Notes: generated by a model from the sequence alone, not told the origin. Counted from the first letter of the stretch, positions 42,216 through 51,559 are shown. The stretch: DNA of 64,000 bases from JAUZPB01 sp050262615 (GCA_050262615.1 JBLNEL010000329.1:3610-67609), one strand, 5' to 3'. Numbers and translations: made by a program.

Positions 42216-43195
42216 TAGTTATATCGTTTAGAGATATAGTCGAGAATATTCTTTGCGTGGTATCGTGAGGATTCGATGTTCCATTTACTTGTATTCATTC
42301 CTCCGCATACGCAGCCGGCTAAGAATATTCCTTTTTTATTGGACTCGAATGTTTCTGGATTATAAAAAGGTTCTTTTATATTGTCGCAGGAAACATCAAC
42401 TCCAAGATTTGAAAGCAATTCATAATCCGGCTGGTAGCCTGTCATAGCAAGTACGAAATCATTTTCAATAGTGATCTCTCCGGCCGGGGTACATATTTCA
42501 ACTTCTTTTTCGCGTATAATTTTAATTGAAGAATTAAAATATGCTTTAATTGAACCTTCTTTAATTCTGTTTTCTATATCAGGTCTAACCCAGTATTTAA
42601 CTCCCTTATCGAGTTCGGGCATCATAACAACCATTGTAACCTCGGAGCCTTTCCTGTAGGTTTCAAGTGCAGCGTCGACCGATGAATTTCCGCCTCCGAC
42701 AATAATTACCTTTTGTCCGATATAAGGGTGAGGTTCTTTAAAGTAATGTTTAACTTTAGGCAATTCCTCGCCAGGAATTCCCATGAGGTTAGCTTTACAG
42801 TAAAAGCCGGTAGCCACGATTATATTATCAGTAATATATGTATCCTTAGAAGTATTTACCCTGTAGTTATTATTTAATTGTTCGGAGTTTAGTACTGTTT
42901 CATAGTAATTTATATTCAGCTGCCAGGATTGAGCAACGCGTCTGTAATATTCGAGTGCTTCTGAACGTGTAGGTTTATAACCATGAGAAATAAATGGTAC
43001 CTCGCCAATTTCCAGGCGGTCAGATGTTGAAAAGAAAGTCATATTTACCGGATAGTTGAACAATGAATTTACCAGGCAGCCTGCTTCTATAACCAGATAA
43101 TTAAGATCTCGTTTTTTAGCTTCAATTGCACAGGCAAGGCCGATCGGACCTGCGCCGATTATAATTAAATCAAAAATATTTGGCGACATTAGCAT
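42215..43195 (-). CDS. ypdA: YpdA-family bacillithiol disulfide reductase
   Basis: 326 residues. N-terminal FAD motif LIIIGAGPIGLACAIEA (10-26), then NSLFNYPVNMTFFSTSDRLEIGEVPF, the hallmark stretch of YpdA proteins. The NADPH motif is VIIVGGGNSSVDAALE at about 163-178. There is no CxxC pair, which separates it from thioredoxin reductases. YpdA reduces oxidised bacillithiol, so the organism probably makes this thiol. No bsh genes are in the window. Its stop lies in the inverted-repeat element shared with the GIY-YIG gene. Confidence 0.88.
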   Translation of the reverse strand: MLMSPNIFDLIIIGAGPIGLACAIEAKKRDLNYLVIEAGCLVNSLFNYPVNMTFFSTSDRLEIGEVPFISHGYKPTRSEALEYYRRVAQSWQLNINYYETVLNSEQLNNNYRVNTSKDTYITDNIIVATGFYCKANLMGIPGEELPKVKHYFKEPHPYIGQKVIIVGGGNSSVDAALETYRKGSEVTMVVMMPELDKGVKYWVRPDIENRIKEGSIKAYFNSSIKIIREKEVEICTPAGEITIENDFVLAMTGYQPDYELLSNLGVDVSCDNIKEPFYNPETFESNKKGIFLAGCVCGGMNTSKWNIESSRYHAKNILDYISKRYN

Positions 43196-43502
43196 TCCTG
43201 TGATTGTTCGTTTTCTGCAATAATTACATTTCCGGGATTAATTCTTTTCTGCAATCAGACTCCTTTTTATAATTTATAAAAAAATAGTGTAAGAGAAAAC
43301 AAAACAAATTTTCACACCTGATTTTAAAATAGAGTAATAGATAAGGTCAGTCAAAGCGTTGGTGAAGAAAAATGCAAAAACAGCAGGATTTCAAATAAAT
43401 TCAGGCAATAGAATTCAGGACGAGAGCAGAGTAATTAAATTTTGTGTTGACGATGTTAAAAATTATCCATAATTATATCCTATAGAGAAAGGAATCCATG
43501 AA
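43196..43502. other. 307-bp divergent intergenic region
   Basis: AT-rich region between ypdA (-) and the small membrane protein gene (+). AGAAAGGAAT is the likely ribosome-binding site of the latter. No clear promoter, repeat or hairpin was found. Confidence 0.5.
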
Positions 43503-44018
43503 ATGCTGACTTTTACATACCCATTGATCCCGAAACTAGTATACCGTTATGCAAACATTCCACTTACGATTTTGCTAATGATGTATTTGTTTATATCGAT
43601 AGTTGCATTGCGTATCAGTTCAATCAGCATATTGCCTGCTTTGATCAACATTGTTCTGATCTTTTTATTAAACAGGTTTTATTTCAGGCTTTACAGAATG
43701 TTTCCATACAAAATAGAAGTTGATGACAAGAAAATGATATGTTCAGATTTTCCCTTCAGTAAAAAGATAGTACAGATAAATTTTGAAGACATCGACAGAG
43801 TGACAGGAAGTATTTTCAGCGGGTTAAAGAACAAGCCTGTTGCAATTCATGATGGAAAGCAGAATGTAACAATTGCATTTTCGCTTCATTTAAGCAAGAT
43901 AAATGATCTGCTTACAATTATTTTAAGCAAGATCAGAAAAGAAAAGAGTGATGAACTTTTAGCCACGCTCAGGCAAAGGAACTACGAGCGCAAAAGAGAG
44001 AGGGAGGAAAATTATTAA
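43503..44018 (+). CDS. Small membrane protein with PH-like cytosolic domain (unknown function)
   Basis: 171 residues. Two hydrophobic segments (about 18-38 and 41-60) are followed by a soluble part: PYKIEVDDKKMICSDFPFSKKIVQINFEDIDRVTGSIFSG...PVAIHDGKQNVTIAFSLHL. This strand-rich pattern, with a bend after each membrane hairpin, resembles bacterial PH-like (YdbT/DUF304-type) domains. The C-terminus is highly charged (RQRNYERKREREE). AGAAAGGA precedes the start. No family can be assigned with certainty. Confidence 0.65.
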   Translation: MLTFTYPLIPKLVYRYANIPLTILLMMYLFISIVALRISSISILPALINIVLIFLLNRFYFRLYRMFPYKIEVDDKKMICSDFPFSKKIVQINFEDIDRVTGSIFSGLKNKPVAIHDGKQNVTIAFSLHLSKINDLLTIILSKIRKEKSDELLATLRQRNYERKREREENY

Positions 44019-44021
44019 ATA

Positions 44022-44050
44022 AAAAGAGCGGCAAAACAAAGCCGCTCTTT
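44022..44050. terminator. Bidirectional terminator
   Basis: 10-bp stem AAAGAGCGGC / GCCGCTCTTT with an 8-nt loop. On the minus strand the stem is followed by TTTTTATTT, so it best terminates the peptidase gene. It also follows the membrane protein gene on the plus strand. Confidence 0.85.
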
Positions 44051-44087
44051 ATGTATTAACCATTTCGTTATTACAATTTAAGAAAAA

Positions 44088-45794
44088 CTAATCAACAAAC
44101 TGTTTAGCATAGTACTTAGCTGTAAGCTTTTCGCCGGTAGCTTTTTCAATCATATCATTCCAGAAGTATTTTCTTGCCGGGCCGAATATTTTTTCTTTAA
44201 TGAAAGATCCGACCTCTTTATTATTAACAAAGCTCTGGTTTTTAATATCCTTAGACTTAACCACATTTTCAGTGATATGGAAATAAAGCTGTGAGGCCAG
44301 AAGTTCGCCAAGCATATAGTTATGGTAGTAGCATGGGTAGCTAGAGATATGTATTTTTGAAGCCCAGTCAGGTTCATTTCTCTGATTGCCGGGGCGTTTA
44401 AGCATCTGGTATTTTTCAACCAGATCCCACCAGAGTTTATTCAGATCCTGATCCGGGTTATCGTACATACTTTTTTCAAACCTATAGACGACCTGCACCC
44501 AGCGGCTGAAGACAAGCTGTTCGAGTCTGAGGGAATTAAAGCTAGCCTCTGCAATCTTATTTTTTTCCTGATCACTTATGCCCAGCATTTCCTTCATCCA
44601 TGCAGGGTTAGAGGCAAACCGGCCGAACATCATAGCGATTGCTTCGGTTGTAAAAGTATGAGCAGGTTCTCTAAGCTGCCATGGAAGAGAGTGGTCGAGG
44701 TATCTGTCGTAAACAGCATGGCCGAATTCATGAAGCGAAGTATTCATCCAGTTTGCATTAGGTTTAATATTCATTACGACCCTCACGTCGCCTTCCCTGT
44801 CAATTGTTGTGCAGTAAGCGTGCTGGTATTTGCCTTCCTTTTCATACAAATCGCTTTTAGCCATAAGCTCATCGACTGGAAGTCCTATTCCCTTGTAATA
44901 TTTTTTTGTCAGTTCTTCAATATTCTGATCCTTATAATACTTATCTAGGTCGACGTTATAGATCTTAGGCGCTTCCTGGAAAAATCTGTTCTGGTAGTGC
45001 CAGGGCATAAGTTCATCTTTAGGGATGCCATATTTTTTCGAAAGGTTCTGATCTATCTCGTCTTTAAGTTTTGCAAAAGAAGAGCGTGTAAGCTTATCGA
45101 GCTCATCGAATAAAGATTCAATTTCCTGAGGGTCCTGTTCGCTAAGTCTGAGGCTCATATCATGGTAGTTTTTAAATCCGAGTTCACGTGCCGACTGATT
45201 TCTCATTTTAGCAAGCTTAATGACATCTGAAGCCACGACAGCGCCAATTTTCTTACTAGCGATCCATGTATCTTTAAGCTCTTTAGAATCAGTTGAGTTT
45301 TTGAGGATATCTTCAACTTCATTATCAGTAAGTTTTTTCCCATTTACCTCAGTGCGGTAAGTAGAGAACTTATTTTCGATTTCAGTTCTAAGGTTAATAA
45401 TCTCCTCAAGTTCTTTTTCATTTACCTGGTTTTCGAGGTATGCGAAGTAAAGCAGGTCGAGGACTCTTTTCTGAAGCGGATCGGTTATTGCGCCTGATTC
45501 TTTCCATTTTTTAAGTCTCTGGAAATCTTCTTTATTAGTATAGATCTTACTTCTTTCGATCTCAGTCTGAGCGGATCTATCATAATCCTGCTGCTTACCG
45601 GAGATAGTTGCATTAAAGTAAGCGAGGCTGGATTCCTTTGTAAGCCTGTCAGCTTTAGCCTCATAAGCTTTAACAAAGTCATTAAATTCATTATTCATTT
45701 TTTCTTTTTCAGATTGTGGATAGATACTAGTTAATATAACGGAAAAGAAAAGAATAAGTAAAGTTTTGATTGTGGCAGGAAAAACATTACGCAT
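44088..45794 (-). CDS. Exported M2/M3-type zinc metallopeptidase
   Basis: 568 residues with a signal peptide (hydrophobic 9-25, SIYPQ). The zinc motif HEFGH is at 355-359 in NTSLHEFGHAVYDRYL, and the third ligand Glu is in HTFTTEAIAMMFGR about 25 residues later. This spacing and the long helical N-terminal half belong to the gluzincin clan families M2/M3 (peptidyl-dipeptidase/oligopeptidase). The role is likely turnover of oligopeptides in the periplasm. It cannot be placed with certainty in M2 or M3 by eye. No operon partner; a terminator follows. Confidence 0.85.
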   Translation of the reverse strand: MRNVFPATIKTLLILFFSVILTSIYPQSEKEKMNNEFNDFVKAYEAKADRLTKESSLAYFNATISGKQQDYDRSAQTEIERSKIYTNKEDFQRLKKWKESGAITDPLQKRVLDLLYFAYLENQVNEKELEEIINLRTEIENKFSTYRTEVNGKKLTDNEVEDILKNSTDSKELKDTWIASKKIGAVVASDVIKLAKMRNQSARELGFKNYHDMSLRLSEQDPQEIESLFDELDKLTRSSFAKLKDEIDQNLSKKYGIPKDELMPWHYQNRFFQEAPKIYNVDLDKYYKDQNIEELTKKYYKGIGLPVDELMAKSDLYEKEGKYQHAYCTTIDREGDVRVVMNIKPNANWMNTSLHEFGHAVYDRYLDHSLPWQLREPAHTFTTEAIAMMFGRFASNPAWMKEMLGISDQEKNKIAEASFNSLRLEQLVFSRWVQVVYRFEKSMYDNPDQDLNKLWWDLVEKYQMLKRPGNQRNEPDWASKIHISSYPCYYHNYMLGELLASQLYFHITENVVKSKDIKNQSFVNNKEVGSFIKEKIFGPARKYFWNDMIEKATGEKLTAKYYAKQFVD

Positions 45795-45880
45795 TATATA
45801 TTTACCTTTTTGTTAAGAATTCAGTTTTATAAAGAATTCAGAGTTGGTGCAGAAAAAAAAGTGTACATTGAAAAAACGGA

Positions 45881-46000
45881 GGCTGTCTTAAAAAAAGCCG
45901 GTATATGAAAAAAATAATCTGCACAGATAAAACAAATATTATATAGGCAAAGATTACACAGCAGAAAAACTTATAAGACCAGATATTTTTTAAGACAGCC
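45881..46000. mobile_element. 120-bp MITE-like element with 15-bp terminal inverted repeats
   Basis: GGCTGTCTTAAAAAA at 45881-45895 is the exact complement of 45986-46000. The termini resemble GGCTGTC-type insertion sequence ends seen in several transposase families. There is no coding capacity inside and no evident target-site duplication. It lies between two co-directional minus-strand genes. Termination is a less likely role because the T-run is placed wrongly. Confidence 0.65.
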
Positions 46001-46026
46001 CTTAAAAAAAGACAATGTGATATCTG

Positions 46027-46392
46027 TTAAAAATTAAGCAGATCGTCTCTAAACAGCAGCAAAATTGCAGACTGCGGTACAATCAGGAGTTTTTCCTTTT
46101 CGATCTCAATTTCAATAGCTTCCTTGCGCATAAAGACAGCAAGGTCGCCTTCCTTAGCCTGCAGGGGAATATATTTAGTCGATTTTTTCGATTCCTTCCA
46201 TGGTTCGTCATCCTCTGCCGGTGCGGCAACCGGGTAGCCTGGTCCGGCTTTAACGACATATCCGCTTTGGATTCTTTCTTTTTCAAGGACGCTAGGAGGA
46301 AGATATAATCCGCTGCTAGTCTTATTTAGATCTTCTTCCGGTTTAATTAAAACTCTATCACCTACAACTATTATTTTCTCAGTATTCACCAC
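46027..46392 (-). CDS. GroES-like co-chaperonin with an enlarged roof loop
   Basis: 121 residues, against about 95 for usual GroES. The GTG start has AAGGAT upstream. GroES landmarks: VVGDRVLIKPEE, mobile-loop-like NKTSSGLYLP (about 23-32), GYVVKAGPGYP, GDLAVFMRKEAIEIEIEKEKLLIVPQSAIL. About 25 extra residues (PVAAPAEDDEPWKESKKSTKYI, about 54-75) are inserted where the roof hairpin lies. No groEL is adjacent, so this is probably a second, specialised GroES. Confidence 0.82.
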   Translation of the reverse strand: MVNTEKIIVVGDRVLIKPEEDLNKTSSGLYLPPSVLEKERIQSGYVVKAGPGYPVAAPAEDDEPWKESKKSTKYIPLQAKEGDLAVFMRKEAIEIEIEKEKLLIVPQSAILLLFRDDLLNF

Positions 46393-46419
46393 GTATTATA
46401 TCCTTATTATTTAATACTG

Positions 46420-46442
46420 CAAAAATATTCATAAATATTTTT
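46420..46442 (-). promoter_or_regulatory. Possible promoter box and palindrome for the GroES-like gene
   Basis: On the minus strand the -7-like box TATTTTTG (46420-46427) overlaps a perfect palindrome AAAAATATT-CATA-AATATTTTT (46421-46442). It is not the CIRCE element. The high AT content makes this weak evidence. Confidence 0.35.
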
Positions 46443-46690
46443 CTTTCCTATAGCTTTCCGGAGTCTCAACTTTTGTTTGTGCGGTTTTATATACAGGTCA
46501 CAGCTTTACATTTTCCGCTGGCAGGAAATATTTTTAACTTTATTTGAAACATTCTTTAATTTAAAATGTAAATTGGTCCATAAAACAATTAAGTTTGTCA
46601 TTCTCTGAGAAAACAAGTCAAAAACAATATAAAACTAAAGCTGTCAGATGAATAATGCTCATGGAAAAATAAATCAGTGATGAAGATAAA

Positions 46691-46741
46691 GTTGTCAGAA
46701 AATTAAAGTTGTCAGAAAATTAAAGTTGTCAGAAATAAATA
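46691..46741. repeat. 17-bp tandem array, three copies
   Basis: GTTGTCAGAAAATTAAA twice, exactly repeated, and a third diverged copy GTTGTCAGAAATAAATA, ending 43 nt before the aldo/keto reductase start. Confidence 0.88.
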
Positions 46742-46784
46742 TCTTAAAATACAGAATGCAGAAATAAATAAACCTGGAGAAAAA

Positions 46785-47765
46785 ATGAAATACCGCAAGC
46801 TTGGGAAAAGCAACATTGAAGTTTCAGAGATAAGCTTAGGCTGCTGGACATTAGGAGGATTAAACTGGGTAAATGGTGTACCGAACGGCTGGGCAAACGT
46901 AGATGAAAATGAAGTAAAGCAGGCAATTGATTATGCACTTGAAAAAGGGGTTAATCATTTTGACAATGCAGATGTCTACGGTAATGGAAGAGCTGAAAGG
47001 ATGCTTGCAAAGGTTTTAGGGGCAAGAACAAAGGAAGTAGTAATAGCCACCAAGGTAGGCTGGTTTCCCGGTACAGCAGAGCATGCTTATGAACCTAAGC
47101 ATATACGGCATCAGTGCGAGCAGTCGCTTATTAATCTTAAGCGTGACTACATTGACTTATATTATTTTCATCATGGTGATTTTGGTGAGAATGATAAATA
47201 TCTGGATGCTGCAGTAGAGGTAATGTACCGTTTAAAAGAAGAAGGTAAAGTGCGGCTTATCGGTCAGTCAGCATATTCAAACAAGGACTTTGAAAAATTA
47301 GTACCAAAAGTAAAGCCAGATGTACTGCAGAGTTCAGCAAGTGCAATAGATGACAAATACTTAGCGGACGGTACGCCGGTAAGGAAGCTGCTTGAAGAAA
47401 ACAATATTTCATTTATTGCCTTCGGGCCAGTAGCGCAGGGGCTGTTATTGGGCAAATACAGTAAAAATAATCCTCCGAAATTTGAAGCCGGTGATCACAG
47501 GGCGAATGCGCCAAGATTTTCCGTAGAAAACCTTACGAAACTTGAGCCCAAGATAGAGGCTCTGAAGGAAAAATTCGGATCAAATCCTGAGGCATTATCA
47601 AGAGCAGCGCTGCAGTATCTGCTGCATTATAAAGTAGTAGGGTCTGTAATTCCGGGGTTCAGGAATTTAGATCAGGTGAAAATTAATCTTGAAGCGGCAG
47701 ACAGGCCACTTAGTGATGAGGAATTCAACTTTATTAAAGATTTGTTTAAAGGATTCAATTCTTAA
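46785..47765 (+). CDS. Aldo/keto reductase
   Basis: 326 residues, complete TIM barrel. The catalytic tetrad is visible: D60 (HFDNADVYG), Y65, K90 (VIATKVGW) and H129/H130 (LYYFHHGD). The C-terminal NADPH-binding part has GPVAQGLLLGKY and ALQYLLHYKVVGSVIPGFRNLDQV. Members reduce aldehydes and ketones. CTGGAGAAAA supports the start. The stop is followed at once by a dispersed AT/GC repeat element. The substrate is unknown. Confidence 0.93.
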   Translation: MKYRKLGKSNIEVSEISLGCWTLGGLNWVNGVPNGWANVDENEVKQAIDYALEKGVNHFDNADVYGNGRAERMLAKVLGARTKEVVIATKVGWFPGTAEHAYEPKHIRHQCEQSLINLKRDYIDLYYFHHGDFGENDKYLDAAVEVMYRLKEEGKVRLIGQSAYSNKDFEKLVPKVKPDVLQSSASAIDDKYLADGTPVRKLLEENNISFIAFGPVAQGLLLGKYSKNNPPKFEAGDHRANAPRFSVENLTKLEPKIEALKEKFGSNPEALSRAALQYLLHYKVVGSVIPGFRNLDQVKINLEAADRPLSDEEFNFIKDLFKGFNS

Positions 47766-47843
47766 TTAAGAATTATGAATTAAGAATTATGCCTGCCGGA
47801 AGGCCATGCCTTCGGCAGGCCATGCCTTCGGCAGGCAGGCAGG
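47763..47843. repeat. Dispersed AT-arm/GC-core repeat, second copy
   Basis: TTAAGAATTATGAATTAAG-type arm (about 47763-47791), then a GC part with two copies of the 16-mer GGCCATGCCTTCGGCA (47802-47817 and 47818-47833) and GGCAGGCAGG. The right AT arm is degraded compared with the copy at 42112. Confidence 0.7.
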
Positions 47844-47869
47844 AATTGAGGAATGAATTATGGGAACAG

Positions 47870-49195
47870 ATGAGTAAGATTTTGGGACGTGAGAGCGGAG
47901 TAGGCAGAGACGCTTCAGGAATAAACGCTTCAGGAATAAATGTCTCAGAAAAGCAGAGAGGGTTAAAGGGCAAAGTAAGCTGGCGACAGACATTTTCTGC
48001 ATTAAGGCACAGGAACTACCGACTATGGTTCTGGGGGCAGATGACAAGTCTGGTCGGTTCGTGGATGCAGACTACAGCACAGGGTTTTTTAGTTTTTCAG
48101 CTTACGCACTCCCCTGCTTTTCTGGGTTATGTCGGATTTGCATCAGGCATACCGGCGTGGATATTTATGCTCTATGGCGGAGTGGTAGCCGACCGTGTGC
48201 CCAGGCGCACGGTTCTGATTATTACACAGACAGTAATGATGATACTGGCCTCAGTTCTGGCCATTCTTACATTTACAGGTATAGTTCAGGCCTGGCATAT
48301 AATACTTCTGGCATTTGGTCTGGGAGTTGCAAATGCTTTTGATTCGCCTGCCCGGCAGGCTTTTGTACTAGAGCTGATAGAAGGGCGTGAGGATCTGGTA
48401 AATGCAATAGCACTAAATTCCACAATGTTCAATTCAGCTACAGCCGTAGGGCCTGCAGTAGCCGGTATTACATACGCGGCATTTGGGCCTGCGTGGTGTT
48501 TTACGATAAATGGGATTTCATTTATTGGTGTTATTGCTGCGCTTCTGATGATGAGGATTAAATATGAGAAAAAGGAAAAAAGGCAGGATAATGCACTTAT
48601 TGAATTAAAGCAGGGTTTGAATTATGTAATTAAGTCACAGGAAATTATCAGGACAATAATAATTCTTGTAATTTTTATAGCTCTTTTCGGTATTGCTTTT
48701 GCGACACTACTGCCTGCCTGGGCTGTAAAAGTCCTGCACGGCAATGCAGCAACAAATGGTTATCTTCAGTCAGCAAGGGGTATCGGTTCGCTTATTGCCG
48801 CACTTTTTATAGCGGCAGTGAGTCATCTTAACATTAAAGGCAAGCTACTAACTATCGGGATGTTTTCATATCCGCTGCTGCTGCTTATCTTTTCATTTAT
48901 ACGGATCCTGCCGCTTTCGCTATTTTTACTTGTAGGTATAGGGATTGCGCAGATACTGACGTTCAACATTGCAAATGCCTTAATTCAGACGATTGTTTCA
49001 GACGAGTTCAGAGGGAGGGTAATGGGGATCTACAGCATTTCGTTTTTTGGTTTTATGCCTATAGGAGCATTAATAATAGGAACATTTGCAGAGCATATGG
49101 GAGAGCCGACGGCGATAATGGTAAATTCAGCAATACTAGTTCTTTTGACAATAGGCTTATTTCTACTGGTACCAGGGCTTAAAAAGCAGCGATAA
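47870..49195 (+). CDS. MFS transporter, EntS/MFS_3 type
   Basis: 441 residues from the ATG at 47870 (MSKILGRESG). The longer frame from 47789 would translate the GC-rich repeat and is rejected. The first 35 residues include a 15-bp duplicated segment (DASGINASGINVS). About 11-12 TM segments follow. Motifs are RHRNYRLWFWGQMTSLVGSWMQ, the GGVVADRVPRR loop (Motif A type) and DSPARQAFVLELI, typical of EntS-like siderophore or drug exporters of the MFS_3 group. The substrate is not assignable. It is convergent with the phosphoesterase gene, 24 nt apart. Confidence 0.88.
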   Translation: MSKILGRESGVGRDASGINASGINVSEKQRGLKGKVSWRQTFSALRHRNYRLWFWGQMTSLVGSWMQTTAQGFLVFQLTHSPAFLGYVGFASGIPAWIFMLYGGVVADRVPRRTVLIITQTVMMILASVLAILTFTGIVQAWHIILLAFGLGVANAFDSPARQAFVLELIEGREDLVNAIALNSTMFNSATAVGPAVAGITYAAFGPAWCFTINGISFIGVIAALLMMRIKYEKKEKRQDNALIELKQGLNYVIKSQEIIRTIIILVIFIALFGIAFATLLPAWAVKVLHGNAATNGYLQSARGIGSLIAALFIAAVSHLNIKGKLLTIGMFSYPLLLLIFSFIRILPLSLFLLVGIGIAQILTFNIANALIQTIVSDEFRGRVMGIYSISFFGFMPIGALIIGTFAEHMGEPTAIMVNSAILVLLTIGLFLLVPGLKKQR

Positions 49196-49219
49196 AAAGC
49201 AGGTACGTTGTGTGAAATT

Positions 49220-50746
49220 TTAATACTTTTCAGGAAGGTTCAGTCCCCCGTTCCATTTTAAGAACATTCCTTGCCGGGCAGATGAGCCGGCTGAAGCAGC
49301 AGCAGCAGAGCTGCTTTTAATATGAAGGTAAGTAAAATTATTTTTATTAACATTTCTGTTTTCTTCATTTACAGGCGTCCAGGCCCCGGTATTAAAGAAT
49401 TCTCTTCCATCCTCACTGAAAATTTCAGAAAAATGAGTATGTCCGAATGTAACAATCTTAAGCTGCGGATTTTCTGAAAACTTACGTTTAGCAAAAGAGT
49501 AGAGTCTAGAATGTTCTTCCAGCTGAATATAGGCATTTGAGCGGTTGACAACAAAAGAAATAAAAGAGAAAACCAGATTTTCCAGCAAACTCAGGCCCGG
49601 GATCCTGAAAGATCCAGAGAAAAAAGTTTTTGACTGATTTGAAGAATCCAGGCGCATAGTAACCGGTTCTACGATATTCCAGAATTTATCCATCACATAA
49701 AGTACCGGAAGGAACATAGTCAGAACTATAAGGAGCACTCTTCCGAAAAGATACCTGTAATATCTCATAGGTATAATCAGAAACAGGACAGGGATATGCT
49801 GCAGGAGTGCACGTATTCCGACAAAGAAGCGTTTTTCGATAAGCAGCGGCAGTATATTTTTCTCCTCGCGCACATTTTTAAAAGGCGGGTAAGCCAGTTC
49901 TATATGGTTTAACAGGTAACGGTTAAAGAAGGAGCCGAAAGGAATATTAAGCTCCTTTTTATTTTTAAGCAGAGGTCCCCCGATCAAATGGCAGTATTTA
50001 TCGTACCGGTGACCATGTTCAATATAATATTTATTATCAAAAGTAATGCTTTCATCAACAAAGATAAGATTTGGAAGTATTTTATCCACAAGTACATCCT
50101 CAGTGTCCTCACCGGTTCTCCGGCTAATTCTTTCAGCAAGTGAGAGGCGGAGGAGGTTTCTTACAGCCGGCCAGTAAAACTCCAGGTCATGGTTTCCCTT
50201 TACAATTACAAGCTTATTTCCCCAACTTAGCCAGTCTGACAAAGAATCAAACAATTCAGAATGCCCGTTAATTACCTCTAAGAGTTTCCAGACAGATTTA
50301 TAGTCATCAGTATTTAGCCCATAGCGCAGTTCTCTTCTGGAGATTGATTTCTTAAGAAAGGAGAGGTCTTTATGAATGCCGATACTGTTTAAGGCCTGCT
50401 GCCATTTTACGAACTCACCGGTTGATCCGGGAATGCTTATTATCCTTAAGAAATCAATAAAGTCCCCGTTAATGACTAAAATGCCGGTATCAGGCTGGAT
50501 CTGTTTATGGATGTAATTAATAAAGCTTAAGAATGACTGGTCAGTAAATCTCTCAGTATCAGGATCCCCCAGTTTTTCAAATGAATTTCCGGGTGTTAAA
50601 TGGAGGTCGCTTAGGATGAATATTTCTTTTCCTTCTGAACTTAAGGATAACCTGGAATTCCCGTAGTTACAGGCAGAGCCGTTATCCTCGCAATTCAAAA
50701 GCAACTGAGCCGCTTGTATAGGGTAATCCATCAATCCACTTTCCAT
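49220..50746 (-). CDS. Membrane-associated metallophosphoesterase
   Basis: 508 residues. Calcineurin-like motifs: D47-L-H49 (ILSDLHL), GD95 (VINGDFIDF), GNHD at 184-187, GH in EHGHRYDKY and GHTH in VTFGHTHFSEIF, completing a two-metal site. The insert between the last two blocks contains two hydrophobic stretches (around residues 310-345). The layout is like LpxH/UDP-diacylglucosamine hydrolase relatives and YkuE-type lipid phosphoesterases. The substrate is unknown. The start is at ATG 50746; upstream is a long non-coding region. Confidence 0.8.
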   Translation of the reverse strand: MESGLMDYPIQAAQLLLNCEDNGSACNYGNSRLSLSSEGKEIFILSDLHLTPGNSFEKLGDPDTERFTDQSFLSFINYIHKQIQPDTGILVINGDFIDFLRIISIPGSTGEFVKWQQALNSIGIHKDLSFLKKSISRRELRYGLNTDDYKSVWKLLEVINGHSELFDSLSDWLSWGNKLVIVKGNHDLEFYWPAVRNLLRLSLAERISRRTGEDTEDVLVDKILPNLIFVDESITFDNKYYIEHGHRYDKYCHLIGGPLLKNKKELNIPFGSFFNRYLLNHIELAYPPFKNVREEKNILPLLIEKRFFVGIRALLQHIPVLFLIIPMRYYRYLFGRVLLIVLTMFLPVLYVMDKFWNIVEPVTMRLDSSNQSKTFFSGSFRIPGLSLLENLVFSFISFVVNRSNAYIQLEEHSRLYSFAKRKFSENPQLKIVTFGHTHFSEIFSEDGREFFNTGAWTPVNEENRNVNKNNFTYLHIKSSSAAAASAGSSARQGMFLKWNGGLNLPEKY

Positions 50747-51308
50747 TCTAGAATATGAGCAAAACCATTACATCTTATCAAAACATATAATCAGCACATC
50801 ATTGTGGATAATTCAATGTACCCAGAAAACCAGGTATATTGCAATAGGTACTCATTTTTGGAGTTTCCCCATTTAAGTTTTAAGGAAAACTTTGCAATCA
50901 TAGAAGAAACTCCGAGGATAACAACAGCCTTTGAGATCTCAAAAACAAGTCTTGTTATATATTTATATTAGTAAGAACTAAATTACCTATCTTCTTATTA
51001 ACCTGTTTATCGGCCTTACATTTCACGACTTATTTTCTATAAAAATTCTGTTTCTTTTTTGATTCTGTATTCGACTTAGTTGAACTTTTCAATGAGATTG
51101 AATGTACGAATGCAACAAAACTATCCTAAATCAATAAAATCAGCTAATAATCACTAAATTCATTTATGTTTGTAATAAAAAATCCTTTACATATCTCCCT
51201 AGATAAACTATTTATCAGTAAATTCGTTTATATACGATTAACTCGACAATTATTGACTATGCTTGTAAAACATCTTACCTTGGCCTTTAAAATGAGGCTA
51301 ATGTTGTT
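50747..51308. other. 562-bp non-coding region
   Basis: AT-rich and without credible ORFs. GGAGTTTC (about 50860) and GAAACTCC (about 50906) form a loose inverted repeat. Next to the frameshifted remnant, it may be decayed gene sequence. Confidence 0.45.
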
Positions 51309-51559
51309 ATGATCGACCGGCCTTTTAAAACAAATGAAGAGATGAATAAGGTACTACAAATACCTGAGAATATTTTAAAAGGCATGAATACACGAGATCT
51401 ATTAATAACATGTATGAAATATCCACGATATAAAGACATGTGGGCATATGATGGATATGTAAATGGGTTTGCACAAGTTAGAAAATTTTTAATGGTTTAA
51501 ATGAATTATTAAACAGAAAGTCATTTTTTACACAATTTTCACCTTCTTGCGTAAGGTGA
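51309..51559 (+). pseudogene. Frameshifted remnant of a Bacteroidota-type gene
   Basis: The first frame (51309-51500) gives a 63-residue peptide with GMNTRDLLITCMKYPRYKDMW and DGYVNGFAQVRKF. It then stops. Changing frame near 51487 (AAAATTTTT) continues as FNGLNELLNRKSFF to a stop at 51559. From memory, MSTxxLxxTCLxYP...GFxxVxxRFNGLxELLxR is a module seen in exported Bacteroidota proteins. The join restores that pattern, so this is a broken gene. No downstream remainder is present. Confidence 0.6.

Larger units (their letters stand above)
46393..46784. other. 392-bp divergent intergenic region
   Basis: AT-rich. It contains a possible promoter and palindrome near the GroES-like gene (46420-46442) and the 17-bp array near the aldo/keto reductase gene. 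No ORF of interest. Confidence 0.5.

Noticed and set aside
45881..46000. Inverted repeat as a simple terminator
   Set aside because: Arms are 90 nt apart and the T-run is inside the stem, not after it; a MITE fits better.
47789..47869. Upstream extension of the MFS transporter
   Set aside because: It would translate the GC-rich dispersed repeat. The ATG at 47870 is the better start.
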